64,000 bases of DNA from Epiperipatus broadwayi (taxonomy: Eukaryota; Onychophora; Udeonychophora; Euonychophora; Peripatidae), in NCBI GenBank assembly GCA_028023455.1, contig JAQFVV010001033.1, forward strand, positions 1-64,000. The letters run 5' to 3'. Positions 37,606-49,217 of this stretch are shown here, one piece after another. How positions within the stretch are numbered: position 1 is the first letter of the stretch; each line of letters begins with the position of its first letter. The position numbers and the translations under genes are program-made. Under the pieces are notes generated by a model, which saw only the letters and a list, made by a program, of their open reading frames with translations, had not been told where the DNA came from and made no database searches.

Positions 37606-37697
37606 ATTCATTTGTCTTTAATGGTTAATCTTTCTTGTGGATTAATGCTTTGAGTTTCCATGGGTTGATTAGCATCTGGAAATGCTATGAACAAAAA

Positions 37698-38288
37698 AAT
37701 TCAATGTCATTCAAATTTCCATATTACACTATGTAAATCAATATTTACCTTATAAAATATTTATACTCAATTAAGACACTCTTTTATAATAAAAAAATAT
37801 GAATAGGTCCCTGCCTTTGTTGTACTGTTTATTAATAAATACTTTATAGAGAGTTTGATTTTAGTAATTGCGTTTGATAAAGTATAAAATGGTGTTACTA
37901 AAAAAATCAATCACTCTACATTTTCGATAGAAAGTGACAAGGCAGAATAGCATGGGTTCTCAGTATATTTTCTGTCAATATCATTGGCTCACATATCCAC
38001 ACTAGAAATTGAAATGTCTAAAAATATGGATTATAAATCAGTTATGTAAATTAAATTATAAACTAATGATCTGTCAAGAAAATTAATTCATTTGTTGACC
38101 ACAGGTTACAAAAAGTAACCTGCAAAAATAAACTCTCTATAAAGTATTTATTAATAAACAGTACAAGAAAGGCACGGACCTATTCATATTTTTTTTTTTA
38201 TAAAAGAGAGACTTTATTGAGTATTAATGTTTTATAAGGTAAATATTGATTTACATAGTGTAATATGGAAATTTGAAATTCATTCTTG
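37698..38288. repeat. Inverted repeat, ~160-bp arms
   Basis: AAATTTCCATATTACACTA (about 37717) through ACTTTATAGAGAGTTTG (37857) is mirrored by 38130-38288 (AACTCTCTATAAAGTATTT ... TAGTGTAATATGGAAATTT). Spacer about 270 bp. One arm overlaps the block shared with 55.36-55.57 kb. Confidence 0.85.
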
Positions 38289-38539
38289 TTGCCTGGTTAG
38301 ATATAACTTAGAAAGATAATATTTTCCAATCAAAGAATTATTTCTTCTTATTCAGAGTGTGTGATGTGATGGTAGGCCTCCTCTAGTAACTATTAATTAG
38401 TGATTTAAAATAATATTCTGTATGGTTTAATAGTAGATTATTAATATGTCATCAGTATTGGATTTAATCTAAATCTGATTATATATTTCTGGATCATCAT
38501 CTCTTTTCTTTAAATTTATTGTAAACTCACTGAGCCGAG

Positions 38540-38880
38540 TCATTAAGAGTCTCTCATTTCATTTAGTTTCATTTCATTTATTTTCATATCATTTCTCATC
38601 TCTCTTTCACATCTCTTCTATTATTTCATCCTTTTAAAATCATTTCATTTCTTCTTCTCCTTCCATCTCTCTCCACTACATAGCATTTCTACTTCTTTCA
38701 TTTCTTTTCTTTCATTTCTATTTCATTTATTTGTTCTCTTTCATTTATATTTCGTTCATTTCTTTTCATCTTTTCTTCTCTCTTCTCTCTCTCTCTCATT
38801 CTCATTCTCTTTCCTTTTCCTTTTCTTTCTTTTCCTTCCTTATCCCCTTCTTCTCTCCTCTTCCCCAGACTTCTTACTCA
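38540..38880. repeat. Pyrimidine-rich low-complexity tract
   Basis: TTTCATTTCATTT and CTCTCTCATTCTC style CT-rich sequence. The open frame running through it is compositional and not treated as a gene. Confidence 0.9.
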
Positions 38881-38899
38881 CTATTCTACCTAACGTTCC

Positions 38900-40190
38900 T
38901 ATGCTGTTTATTTGGATTAGTCAAAATTATTTTCCTAATTCAAGTCCCATTTTCTTTTCTTTTTATTTTTATTGTTTTCTGGGATTTCCCCAATCAAGAA
39001 AGATATATTGCTCTTGTTTTCCTCATATTATTCACTTTTTGGTCTCCTGGGCATATGTTAAATTTCCATAATCTATGGAAGTCAGCAATTGGGTCATTCC
39101 CTCAATTGTAATGATCTGACTTCATAGCATGATGCTTTGAATACAAGGTTGCATATTATTTCGCATGACCCTTATTATATGAGCTTCTGAGTATTTAGAT
39201 ACTGTTAGAGACCTTATCTTCATCACTTGATGCATAAAAAATTGTGTATAGGTCTCTTTACAATCATATTGATATCTCTCATTTTTGATTGTGTGCAGTA
39301 TGCCTTCTTGGCACTCCTCATGTCAATAAGTACACATCAACACTTTCTTGTATCCCTCAAAAGTCATTGATGGTTGTCTTAATGATTTCCATCAATCTTT
39401 AGTGGTTGCTCTCAAGCGATGACTGGAGATTACTACCTTTTTTTTTCACTCACATGATGAAAATAGAAAGTTTCCTGAAGACTCTCTACATGATCGATTG
39501 TACGTTCATCTGGTTCTCCTCCAAAATCTAGTATCCAAATGAACCTCAGAAATGTTGATGCTCCTTGGGCAGCAATCACAGGAATGTTTTTTTTGCTTCT
39601 CTTCATGGCTTTGCTGCTCAATGACTAACAGTTTACTACTAATGCCATCATTGCAATATTCATCTTTTATAATTATTGGGTGTTGACACTCTTATCTCCA
39701 CTCTTGGTTATCCATCATCTTCTTTATCTGGATCTGCTTTCTATTGGATGTAGTCTATCTTTTTTGGCTACTTCCATTTTTTTCTTTTCATACCATGGTG
39801 TTCCTGAATATCTAAACTCTTTTCAATCATGGCTAATTGTCTCATACTTTCATTGATAAAACATTGCCAAATCTCTCTCAATATCTGTCACTTGTCATTC
39901 ATTTCTTTTGTAATACTCTCTATCATGCTGCTATTCTCCCAATGATCTGGGTTTCTTTGTACCACAGGATTCCATCATTGACCCTTTTTTCCAGGTCTTT
40001 TAAAGACTATCACAGCACTTTCTACTTCGGATCCCTCAGATTTTATTTCTAGCTCACTGTCCTCCCAATCCACTAATATCTTGTGTTTCTCCTCTTCCAT
40101 TTTTGAAATAACTTTTTTTTTTCTTAATAAATATGACATAAAATATAACCTGCCCAACGTCCAAGTTCCCATATGTAATATAGGTATGCT
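38900..40190 (-). pseudogene. Decayed retrotransposon gag-like region (second copy)
   Basis: Minus-strand protein text in broken frames: VDWEDSELEIKSEGSEVES (near 40050), GASTFLRFIWILDFGGEP and DERTIDHVESLQETFYF (39433-39621), then in other frames LESNH-RLMEIIKTTI and HTIKNERYQYDCKETYTQFF with VSKYSEAHIIRVMRNN toward 39150. The order resembles LTR-retrotransposon capsid regions (a YxQFF..Q..KIRSL helix and a late IRxxMRNN block). Shares the GEPDE...HVESL core with 18.85-20.0 kb. Frameshifted throughout; no zinc knuckle or pol seen. Confidence 0.45.
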
Positions 40191-40318
40191 GTGTCTACCT
40201 CTTTTTTGCTCTGCCTCTCTCTTTTATTCCTCTGCTTAATTTCCAGTTGCCCTTCTACTTGAAAAAAAAAATTCAACTGGCTGTCTTCTCATTCCTGAAA
40301 CAAACAAGATATACTAGA

Positions 40319-40319
<1 letters not shown>

Positions 40320-40349
<30 letters not shown>

Positions 40350-40395
40350 CTATATAGTATATATATGTTATATATATATATATATATATATAACA
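40320..40395. repeat. (TA)n, palindromic
   Basis: Two TA runs around CTATATAGTATATATGTTATA; the 'AACATCATTTTAC' flank follows. Confidence 0.95.
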
Positions 40396-40719
40396 TCATT
40401 TTACTTCATTGGTTTATTTTTTTATGATTTTAAGACTTGCTATAATGTACTTCCTGGTTTCGAGAATATTGCAGCAGCTATCATTGATCAACTTGTTGAC
40501 AAAAAATATTTTATAAGGGCACAGCCAACAAGATGAGATCCCATAATCACAAAGGATCACTCAAGTTCACACACAAAAAAAATATGCTATTTGGTCATAT
40601 TTTGATTTTTAACTTATTTGAAAATTTTATTTCTAGCTTCATATAAATGGTATAACAAAAAAATATAGCACAAGCTCTTCACTGATTCATTCAAGTGACT
40701 AACTTATTTTGGAAAATGC

Positions 40720-40845
40720 AAGAATCTAAGGTTTTCACCTATCATATCACGTTATTAAAAACATAATCAATATATACATATATAGGAGTGTATGCATATT
40801 TAATTTATATTCATAAAAAGGGTCTTCACCTATCATATCTGGTTA
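40720..40845. repeat. Fragment related to the ~132-bp satellite
   Basis: TTTTCACCTATCATATCACG and GGGTCTTCACCTATCATATC match the GGGTCTTTACCTATCGTRTC block of the satellite at 46.2-46.6 kb. Ends at (TA)n before the ~401-bp satellite. Confidence 0.65.
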
Positions 40846-40987
40846 CTATATATATATATAGCTATCTGGCATGCTATGCTGAGTTTGAAGACATTACATG
40901 TCTAAAAGATTCACGCTTGCAAGCTGAATAGAAACTGTTTCTTAAACGCTCAGAGTTTGTGTTTTAGATCTAGTTTCTTAATCCTGT

Positions 40988-41031
40988 CCTTCACTGACGA
41001 TAGCAAATAGCTTGAAATCATGATATGAAGG
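40988..41031 (+). ncRNA. Hammerhead ribozyme-like fold in satellite (41 kb, copy 1)
   Basis: Stem I CCUUCA/UGAAGG (six Watson-Crick pairs), core CUGACGA, stem II AGC/GCU with an opposed U-U at the core side, GAAA, palindromic stem III AUCAUGAU, cleavage base A at 41025. Compared with 27.5 kb, stem I changes U-G to C-G pairs and stem III changes sequence but stays palindromic. Confidence 0.65.
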
Positions 41032-41388
41032 TGGAAATTAAGTTAGAGATAGTGAAATACTCGCTCTGATGTTTATGTAAACAAACGCTTGAAGGTGTTT
41101 TTGGTATAACGCCATCTATTGTCATAAATACAAGCGTATGCAAGTTTTTAACTTGTGTTTTTTGTTTTTCATAAATGTACCTTTGAGGTCTTTCTTGCAA
41201 TGATATATATTGCAGAGACTTCTACTATGTGGTGATTCTGAACTGATATCAGACCCATGTAGCTATCTGGCATGCTATGCTGAGTTTGAAGACATTATGT
41301 GTCTAAAAGATTCACGCTTGCAAGCTGAATAGAAACTGTTTCTTAAACGCTCAGAGTTTGTGTTTTAGATCTAGTTTCTTAATCCTGC

Positions 41389-41432
41389 CCTTCACTGACG
41401 ATAGCAAATAGCTTGAAATCATGATATGAAGG
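41389..41432 (+). ncRNA. Hammerhead ribozyme-like fold (41 kb, copy 2)
   Basis: Identical in all stems and core boxes to copy 1, one monomer downstream. Confidence 0.65.
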
Positions 41433-41789
41433 TGGAAATTAAGTTAGAGATAGTGAAATACTCGCTCTGACGTTTATGTAAACAAATGCTTGAAGGTGTT
41501 TTTGGTATAACGCCATCTATTGTCATAAATACAAGTGTATGCAAGTTTTTAACTTGTGTTTTTTGTTCTTCATAAATATACCTTTGAGGTCTTTCTTGCA
41601 ATGATATATATTGCAGAGACTTCTACTATGTGGTGATTCTGAACTGATATCAGACCCATGTAGCTATCTGGCATGCTATGCTGAGTTTGAAGACATTATG
41701 TGTCTAAAAGATTCACGCTTGCAAGCTGAATAGAAACTGTTTCTTAAATGCTCAGAGTTTGTGTTTTAGATCTAGTTTCTTAATCCTGC

Positions 41790-41833
41790 CCTTCACTGAC
41801 GATAGCAAATAGCTTGAAATCATGATATGAAGG
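41790..41833 (+). ncRNA. Hammerhead ribozyme-like fold (41 kb, copy 3)
   Basis: Identical to copies 1 and 2. Three tandem copies would cut a transcript of the array into single monomers if active. Confidence 0.65.
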
Positions 41834-41924
41834 TGGAAATTAAGTTAGAGATAGTGAAATACTCGCTCTGACGTTTATGTAAACAAATGCTTGAAGGTGT
41901 TTTTGGTATAACGCCATCTATTGT

Positions 41925-41944
41925 CATATATATATATATATATA
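41925..41944. repeat. (TA)n at satellite edge
   Basis: TA run closing the array. Confidence 0.95.
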
Positions 41945-42445
41945 TTGTACCCTTACTTCTCGATGTATAATATAATTTGAAATACGACTAGCTCAATTAA
42001 ATTATTATGCTTAATTAAAATTTGCATATCTATCTTTAATATTATCATATACTAATTAAATTTATTGTCAATTATCAAATCAATATATTTCTAAATTATA
42101 TGCTAATTAAATAAGTATTTATCAAAATCATGAGACTGTGAAGTAAAGTTACAAAGCAATAAGTAGATTTACATTGAGTCAATATCTTCCAAACACATTG
42201 TCTCAATTGCATAAGAATACCATTACCTCCTTATTAACTTAATACTACATCTATAGCATTCTTATGGCTTTTAAAATAAAATAAACTATCTTTAATAATA
42301 ATAAAATAAATAAATCTTAACTTTTAATTTTTTAAAATATAATTAAATAATCTCAGGTTCTTCTAATTATCCTAAAGTAATGATAACTCATGTAAATAAG
42401 TATGATATGGGATTTTATATCAAACCTAAATACACCTAACTTATT

Positions 42446-42483
<38 letters not shown>

Positions 42484-45400
42484 CTTAGGGTATAACTTAA
42501 TCTTATCTCTTCCTATTATATCATCAATCATTAAATAATAATAACATGTCTATCTTTTATTTTCATATAGCATCTTAATTTTGAATAGATCAAAATCTTA
42601 TAATTCAATAATCTGTGGCAATAAATAATATTGTACTCTTATATTATGCATTATAATTACTCTATGACCATTATAATATGATGTACTAATGTCAATCAAT
42701 TCTCATAAAATGATAATCAGGAATATATTGTATTTATTTCTAAAATAATATTAATAAATTCACATTGTGCAAATATTATGTTTCTTCAAATTATCTGCTG
42801 TCAAATGCTGTGGTGTAAAATAATGAACTCGACACACTTTTAAAACAAATTAAACAAGTTTATTTACATTAACTTCAACTAAAAAATTTATTTACAATAT
42901 TTACAGTTCAAAATTAGAAAACAAAAAAAAAATAAAATAAGAAAATAATAATACAAAATGTTTACACTGTTATTAACTCATACTCCTATTAAATAATCTA
43001 TATATTCTTTTAAAATGCTATACTAATAATATTGAAGTATGTTTTTAAAACTTAGACTTTAAATACATATCAGTAAGCTTCAATTATTACAAATAACTTT
43101 ATGTAAATACTGTTTATGTAGCATATGCAGACAATTAACCTTCAATAATTAAAATTGCTACATTAATAAAGTATTACTGTTATTCATTCCATAATGTAAT
43201 AGTATGTATTCACTTTACTATTAGTACTACTTTAATATTATAATAGAAATTAATGTATCTGTGTAATGTAATAACAAATAATTGATTATAACTTTATATT
43301 TCACTTAATGCAATTCATGCTACAGGTTTTATCAAATATGCATTACATATATGTGTTGTTGAAATAATAATATTATTCAAATCATTCATCAATTTCAAAT
43401 TAATAAAGTATTATATTAGATAAATTCTATGATTCTTTTCTATGTGAAATTATTACTTTACTTTATGTGTTATAATACTCCTTCTTAATAAATTTCTATC
43501 TACAAAACATCCTCTAAACTTATTTAAAATTTCCAGAAAACAACCTTCAACTTTAAATAAATACTAATTATCCAAACTATTTATACTTCGTCATCTATAT
43601 TCGGTAAATCTTCAATCCAAAATAAACTTCTACACAAAACTTAACTTAATTTATCCAATAAAACAAAAATAAAATATAGACTTTTAAATCTGTTCCTAAC
43701 TTGCAATAAAATAATTACCCATGAATAATAAATATAATCTAATACTATAACATAAAATATCAAAGTTTATTAACGAAAGAATCATATAATTATTTCTAAG
43801 CTTCTTATGTAATGTTGCATCGTATTTATTTCATAAATTCAAATTATGCATATTTAAATAAAACTGTCACTGCCAATATAATGTGTATTTTTTAAAAATA
43901 TTTATACATTCATTCAAAACAACATAATATTTGGTTGATCTAAAGAAAACATATTAAATACATAAAAATTATTATTATTACAATTTTTACCATCCATAAT
44001 GATTTAATGTACAGTCCATCTTCCAATATTCTTCGGAATTACAGCTTCATAAAATAATTCACATTTATACTCACGATCATTCTTTAAAATATTATGTGTT
44101 GTATTAAATATAAAATAAACTCATGCAATTAATCATTATATTATTTTTTAGTTATTATTTAAAGATATGTACCTATCTTATTTTAATAGATTAATAATAT
44201 TTAAATTTTATGTTAGATAAATAAAACAGAATTCATATTACATAACTCCAGCGATGTCTCCTTTTCACCATAAAGTTCTTTAATCCTAGGCACACATTCA
44301 CTAGAACACCATTTCCTGTTTCCGGTCCATCACGTGTTTTTTTAAAAGTTTATGAAAAACGAAAATGTTCTTTTTTAAAAATAAGTTCCCACAAGAAAAT
44401 AAAATAAAATTAAAATAGTTTATAGGATCCTGGTTTAGTTCCTTTAAAAATATTCAAAAGTTATTATTTTAATTTAGTCTATAGTTTATAAAAATTTATC
44501 ATTTAATTATTTTAAATTGACTTGGACGTCCATATATTACTTGCGCATTCCATAACCAAAATATCCAGGTAAGAATAAGTTTTTTTTTATTTATAAACGA
44601 CTAGCGTTTAAATTATTTCAATATAATATTTTTTATTATATTAAGACTTTTAGCTAATTATATTTTCAATTTATTTGCCTTTTAAAATCATCAACATTCA
44701 GTCTTTTAAACATAAAGACTTAACAAGGCAAGTATTTATAAAAACTACTTTTATTACTAATATCTTTACTTAAGATATATATTTAAGTTTATAGCTTGCA
44801 AAAATACTTTCTTCATAAATAAGTATTTTATTCTTTTAAATATCTATTTTCTAATAGTCAATAGCAATTAGCTTTTAAAATTACATATTGTCCAAAATAC
44901 TACTTTTCTCCATCTTGTAATTTTCCAAACTAATCCAGCGTTTGTCATATTTCTAGTATAAAGTTTCCGATATATTTTCACTATATATGATGTTCCCATG
45001 ACTATTTGCTTGTAAATTGAGCTTAATATAGAGACGATCGATAGGGAAAAAATTAAGTTAACACTTCATGTTTATCATTTAAAATTTATATAACTTATTT
45101 ATAAGACACTCTTATAATTTTGAAAAATGATTTTAAAAGCGTCTACAAAATTTACGTAGCTATTTTTTAATAACACAATTAACTTGAAAATTCAATCACG
45201 AAGTCCTCTCCTAACAATTGAACTGAGCTTTTATACCAGAAGAATACTTGATTGGTAGATTAAACAATCAACTTTGCTGGCTTATTTACATATTTACCAA
45301 CAACACAAAATTAAAAATAAATAATAACTTATTTAATATTTAATATTTATTACATTATTACATTTTCAAAATAATTCTTATCTTTATTTAAATCCACTAA

Positions 45401-46140
45401 ATATTCTTTTAAAATATTTTTACTTACTTGATTTTAATTTTAACTTTTATAAGATATTTTTAAATAAACTAAGTATTTTTATCCATATTTTAAAACAATA
45501 TTTTAAAATCAGATTTAATATTTCACATTGAATATCTTTATTTTTATCTCATGATAACTCACGTATTATTTATAAATTTATAACATGATTTTAAAATAGT
45601 TCTGCAACTTTACTAAACAACTTCCAAGCATGTGTGTGTATATTTAACTAACATCTGTTCTTTACAATACAAGAAACGCTTGTCATTGTCTAAAATAAAC
45701 TAACAATTACATTTTTTTTTTAAATAAATATTTTTTAAATAAATAAGATATTATAATACATTTTTTAAAATAATTATTCGATATTATTAAAATCAAATAT
45801 TAATCTTCTATTTAAGTATTTACAATAATTAAAATATTTATATTCTTTTATAATATTATTTTATCAACAATAAATATATGTATTTAATTTTACTTTCTTT
45901 TAAACATCTTTAGCTTTAAACACCCATTTATTAAATATATTAATGAGTATTATTATGGCTTTTTCCCAACTATATATTATATCCATCTTTAAGCTCTCTC
46001 AATATACACAATTTCACATATCAAAACTCATAATTACTTTAATTAAACCTTTAAATTACTATAACAAAATAACACACATATTCAAATATATCTTAAATTT
46101 AAATTTTAATAGATTAGCACAAAATAAAGGACCCATACAA
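41945..46140. other. Very AT-rich non-coding region
   Basis: No gene or element recognised on either strand. Contains an (AAT)n microsatellite at about 42448-42481. The patch at 42820-42860 (ACAAGTTTATTTACATT) resembles 63640-63675 and may be the edge of a dispersed repeat. Frames such as 45943-46230 run into the TA tract and are artefacts. Confidence 0.5.
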
Positions 46141-46144
46141 AGGG

Positions 46145-46146
<2 letters not shown>

Positions 46147-46183
<37 letters not shown>

Positions 46184-46212
46184 TATATATATATTTTTAT
46201 ATATATATATAT
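46147..46212. repeat. (TA)n, interrupted
   Basis: TA runs broken by AATA and TTTT; directly precedes the ~132-bp satellite. Confidence 0.95.
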
Positions 46213-46605
46213 CCAGTGCATTTGTTTTAAAATATGTTTTGTTACTCAATAAATATATACTTAAAGTGAACATTTACATTTTTAACTTCGCAAATGGGGC
46301 TTTACCTATCGTATCACATCAATAAAAAAATACATACATTTCGAGTGTATTTGTTTTAAAATATGTTTTGTTACTCAATAAATATATACATAAAGCAAGC
46401 ATATACATTTTTTTAAATCAGTAAATGGGTCTTCACTTATTGTATCTGGTTACTAAAAAATACATATATATTTAGAGAGCATTTGTTTTATAATACGTTT
46501 TGTTACTCAATAAATATATACATAAAACGAGCGTATACATTTTTAACTCGTTAAATGGGTCTTTACCTATCGTGTCATGTTACTAAAAAAATACATATAT
46601 ACGTA
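46213..46605. repeat. ~132-bp satellite, three copies
   Basis: GCATTTGTTTTAAAATATG-type starts near 46217, 46347 and 46480, each with TGTTACTCAATAAATATATAC, then AAATGGG.CTT.ACCTAT and an A-run. Copies differ by 10-15% by eye. Fragments of the same repeat lie at 40.7-40.85 kb. Confidence 0.9.
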
Positions 46606-46929
46606 TATCGCGGACATATTTATTTTTAGAATACATTTATAACTGAATAAGATCTTGGAATTTTTTTAACCAAAATCTGGGAAAAACGAAAATATACTTG
46701 TGAGTTTATTGATCAAAATCCCACGTTTGAAGAGTCGATCTCCAGGCGAGAAAAATTATTATGCCATCTATACATGTTCGTACTTTACAGGCACAATCCA
46801 AGAAAACAAACACGATTATATATATATATAAACATTACAAGCATAAAGCTAAACTAGTCAATATAAAATCAAAACTACCCCAAAACCAAAATTAAACCAG
46901 ACCAGCATAAAAATAATATTAAAACACAA

Positions 46930-46964
46930 CCTAAGGTTTCACTGCTACAAGCAGACTTCTCAAG
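46930..46964 (-). ncRNA. PLE terminal hairpin (family Y 3' end)
   Basis: On the minus strand: CTTGAGAAG, stem CTGCT/AGCAG with a three-base loop, then GAAACCTTAGG. Same box-stem-GAAA layout as other PLE ends in the window, with CTTGAGA in place of CTGANGA. Lies about 40 bp downstream of the endonuclease stop. Confidence 0.5.
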
Positions 46965-47003
46965 TGTAAAGAACTACAAAAAAACTACACAATATATATA
47001 CTA

Positions 47004-47310
47004 TTAAAAACTACCCACAAATCCATTCACTTCCCATCCACCCTTAATATTAAACGAACTCTTAAATAAGTTAATTGCTTCAGAATAATAAATTTTCAAT
47101 AATAAAGACTCTTTAATTCTTCTTTTGATTTCATTTCTCTCAAAAAAGACAACCTTAGCTTCATCAAAATCAATAGTGTGGCCTGTATCTTTTTCATGGA
47201 CATACAAAGCAGAACTAAGATATCTATTTTTAACTCTAGTTTTATGAACCTTTATTTTTTTCATTTAAACTCAAACTACTCTGACCTATGTAAACCTTCT
47301 TACAAATAAA
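47004..47310 (-). pseudogene. GIY-YIG endonuclease of PLE family Y, frameshifted
   Basis: Continuation of the RT frame after two small frameshifts at about 47264-47300. The stretch around 47265-47305 reads CKKVYIGQSSLSL in an intermediate frame (YIG motif), and 47264-47004 then gives VHKTRVKNRYLSSALYV, an EKDTGHTIDF block and RRIKESLLLK with the expected catalytic Glu, ending GGWEVNGF. Motif order is complete but split across frames, so the nuclease is not made from this copy. Confidence 0.85.
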
Positions 47311-48897
47311 CAAGGAATAAAATATACTACACCAGGAATAGTCTTTCTATCAAAAACTTCTTTTGTATTCTTTAATAAATTATTCAATGTAACACCCCTT
47401 TTCCAAGCAATTTTCTTATTTGCAAACACTTTACTATTTCTACACACAATTTTATAAGAAGACAATTTAAATGGCAAAGAAATAAAATCATATTTTTCTT
47501 TAACCTTTATATCCTTACAAATATTACTATTAAATGAAATACTTTTAACAAATTTATCAGAGTATCCAACATTCAAATAATCTTTATAAAATTGATATTT
47601 CTGAAACAAAGCTACAGCACTAGAATTATTTAATTTAATATTCCTATGACAATAATTCCTTAAAGAAGCTACTTTATGAGATACAGACTGATAGCTATCA
47701 GGTTTAATTATAGATCTTAATTCTTTACCTTTAACTAAATGACTGCACAATAAACAATTAGTTTCTATATTTCTAATCACCAAAAGATCTAAAAATTTTA
47801 ACTTACCAAAATCTAACCCCCCTCCTTCTAACAGAAATTTTATAGAAGGATCAAAACAATTAAACTCATTTACAAATTCCTTCAATTTATCATTCTCAAT
47901 TACAAATAAACAATCATCAACATATGTGACAAATAATTTTACATATAAACAATTCTTTTTAATAATAATTTCCTCTTCCATAAAACTAATATAAACTGAA
48001 CATACTAAAGGAGAAATAATATAACCTATTATCCACCCTTCCTTAATCTTATAAAAATTACCTTTATAAGTAAAATACATAGAATCTTCCAATAACAAAA
48101 GCAAATCTTTAATTACCTTAATTTTATTTTTTGATAAAGAACTTTTCTTAATCAATACAGACAAAAGAACATCAATACTGCTTAGCCTATTAACAGACTG
48201 ATACATATTTTCAATATCTAAACTTCCAAATACCCAACTACTTTCCATTTTAAAATTATTAATCTTATCAAAAGCCTCAAAAGAAGAAGAAACTGTGTAC
48301 TGACCAAAATCAACAAATTGTTTTAAAAAATTATTCAAGAATCTAGAAATACCCTCTACAACACTACCTGTAAAATCAAAAATAAATCTTAAAGGAAAAC
48401 CACCTTTATGAGTTTTAATATTCACAAACATCTTAGCTGATGTAAAATCATTAGGATAGCATTTTAAATAATCTACTCTATTAAAAATTTTTAAATTAAC
48501 CATTTTCTTCATAATATCCATCAATTTTCTTTTAATCAAATTACCTGGATTTTTATCTAACAACATATATTTACCATTATTTAATTCTCCATCCATTTTC
48601 TCTTTGAATTCATCTCCTTTCATAATAACAAACCTACCAGCTTTGTCTTCATGAGAAATGATTACATCATTAGCAATTAACCTATTTTTAAGATGTTTAA
48701 TCTCAGCAGGATTAATAACAAATTTTTCTTTCCTTTTTAAACTTTTATTCAAAATTGATTGAATACCAACTTTCTGCTCATCACTCAAATTACTAGATTC
48801 AATAGACAAAATTGTATCAAAAACTATATTTTTTGAATGAAATGGAACAAAATTAGGGCCTTTACCAAGAATATAATGATAGAGAATTAGTAGCGCT
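47286..48897 (-). CDS. Penelope-like element reverse transcriptase (family Y)
   Basis: RT of a PLE, open for 507 codons from 48809 and further upstream to about 48897 without an ATG (text LGKGPNFVPF, typical of the PLE N-terminus). Counting from 48809: HEDKAGRFVIM (53-63) and IKTHK (131-135) are the N-terminal RT blocks; LRFIFDFTGS follows. Motif A SLDIENMYQSV has the catalytic Asp198. The motif B region reads GYIISPLVC (262-270), unlike the usual PMGSPLSP, and may be impaired. Motif C is YVDD (296-299). KLKFLDLLVIR (337-347) is the motif E side; a long thumb and linker follow. GVVYFIPC (493-500) opens the GIY-YIG domain, then the frame breaks. Longest coding sequence in the window; minus strand. 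Confidence 0.92.
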
Positions 48898-48922
48898 TTC
48901 GATTACATGGTACCCTCATCAG
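48891..48922 (-). ncRNA. Hammerhead-like core, family X end (minus)
   Basis: CTGATGAGGG, imperfect stem, TAATCGAAAGCGCTAC. CUGAUGA, GAAA and palindromic AGCGCU intact; stem II only partly paired. Directly abuts the open RT frame downstream. Confidence 0.45.
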
Positions 48923-49023
48923 CTTTAACTGAATTTCAAATTTTTAAACTTAGTGTTACATATATTTCCATAAGCTGTGTATGGCCATAACATTAAGTTT
49001 AAAAATTTGACACTCAGTTAAAG

Positions 49024-49056
49024 CTGATGAGGATTACAAGGTAATCGAAAGCACTA
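49024..49056 (+). ncRNA. Hammerhead-like core, family X end (plus)
   Basis: CTGATGAG, perfect 6-bp stem GATTAC/GTAATC with loop AAG, then GAAAGCACTAC. Best-preserved stem II of family X. One extra G lies between CUGAUGA and the stem. Confidence 0.5.
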
Positions 49057-49082
49057 CAAAAGAATTTACACTATAATATTGT

Positions 49083-49114
49083 ACTTACAGTTATTTTTTC
49101 TTATATATATATAT

Positions 49115-49147
<33 letters not shown>

Positions 49148-49175
49148 AGAAAAAATAACTGTAAGTATATAATAT

Positions 49176-49214
<39 letters not shown>
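49083..49214. repeat. Palindrome with (TA)n centre, followed by (TA)n
   Basis: ACTTACAGTTATTTTTTCTT ... AAGAAAAAATAACTGTAAGT is a perfect inverted repeat around TA runs; a second TA run follows at 49181-49214. Confidence 0.95.

Positions 49215-49217
<3 letters not shown>

Larger units (their letters stand above)
40860..41925 (+). repeat. ~401-bp satellite, 2.7 copies between (TA)n tracts
   Basis: Monomers start GCTATCTGGCATGCTATG at 40860, 41262 and about 41664; nearly identical. The left edge abuts (TA)n and the right edge stops at GCCATCTATTGTCA followed by (TA)n, the same monomer position at which the 27.4-kb array stops. Open frames of 60 codons on the minus strand repeat with the monomer and are not genes. 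Each copy has a hammerhead-like fold. Confidence 0.95.
48885..49097. mobile_element. Head-to-head pair of PLE family X ends at the 5' side of the family Y RT
   Basis: Minus half (48985 to 48885): the ACAGCTTATGGAAATATATG end of the family X endonuclease followed by its tail. Plus half (48985-49097): AAGTTTAAAAATTTGACACT tail again, outward. Both tails carry the CTGATGAG-hairpin-CGAAAGC core. The element's own 3' end (46.9 kb) is of a different type, so the RT appears joined to, or interrupted by, family X ends. Confidence 0.7.

Noticed and set aside
38731-39111. 126-codon open frame rich in Ser, Phe and Leu
   Set aside because: It runs through a CT-rich low-complexity tract; composition explains the openness, and the opposite strand carries the gag-like relic.
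41018-41601. Two 60-codon minus-strand frames, nearly identical
   Set aside because: They repeat with the satellite monomer and lack any family resemblance.
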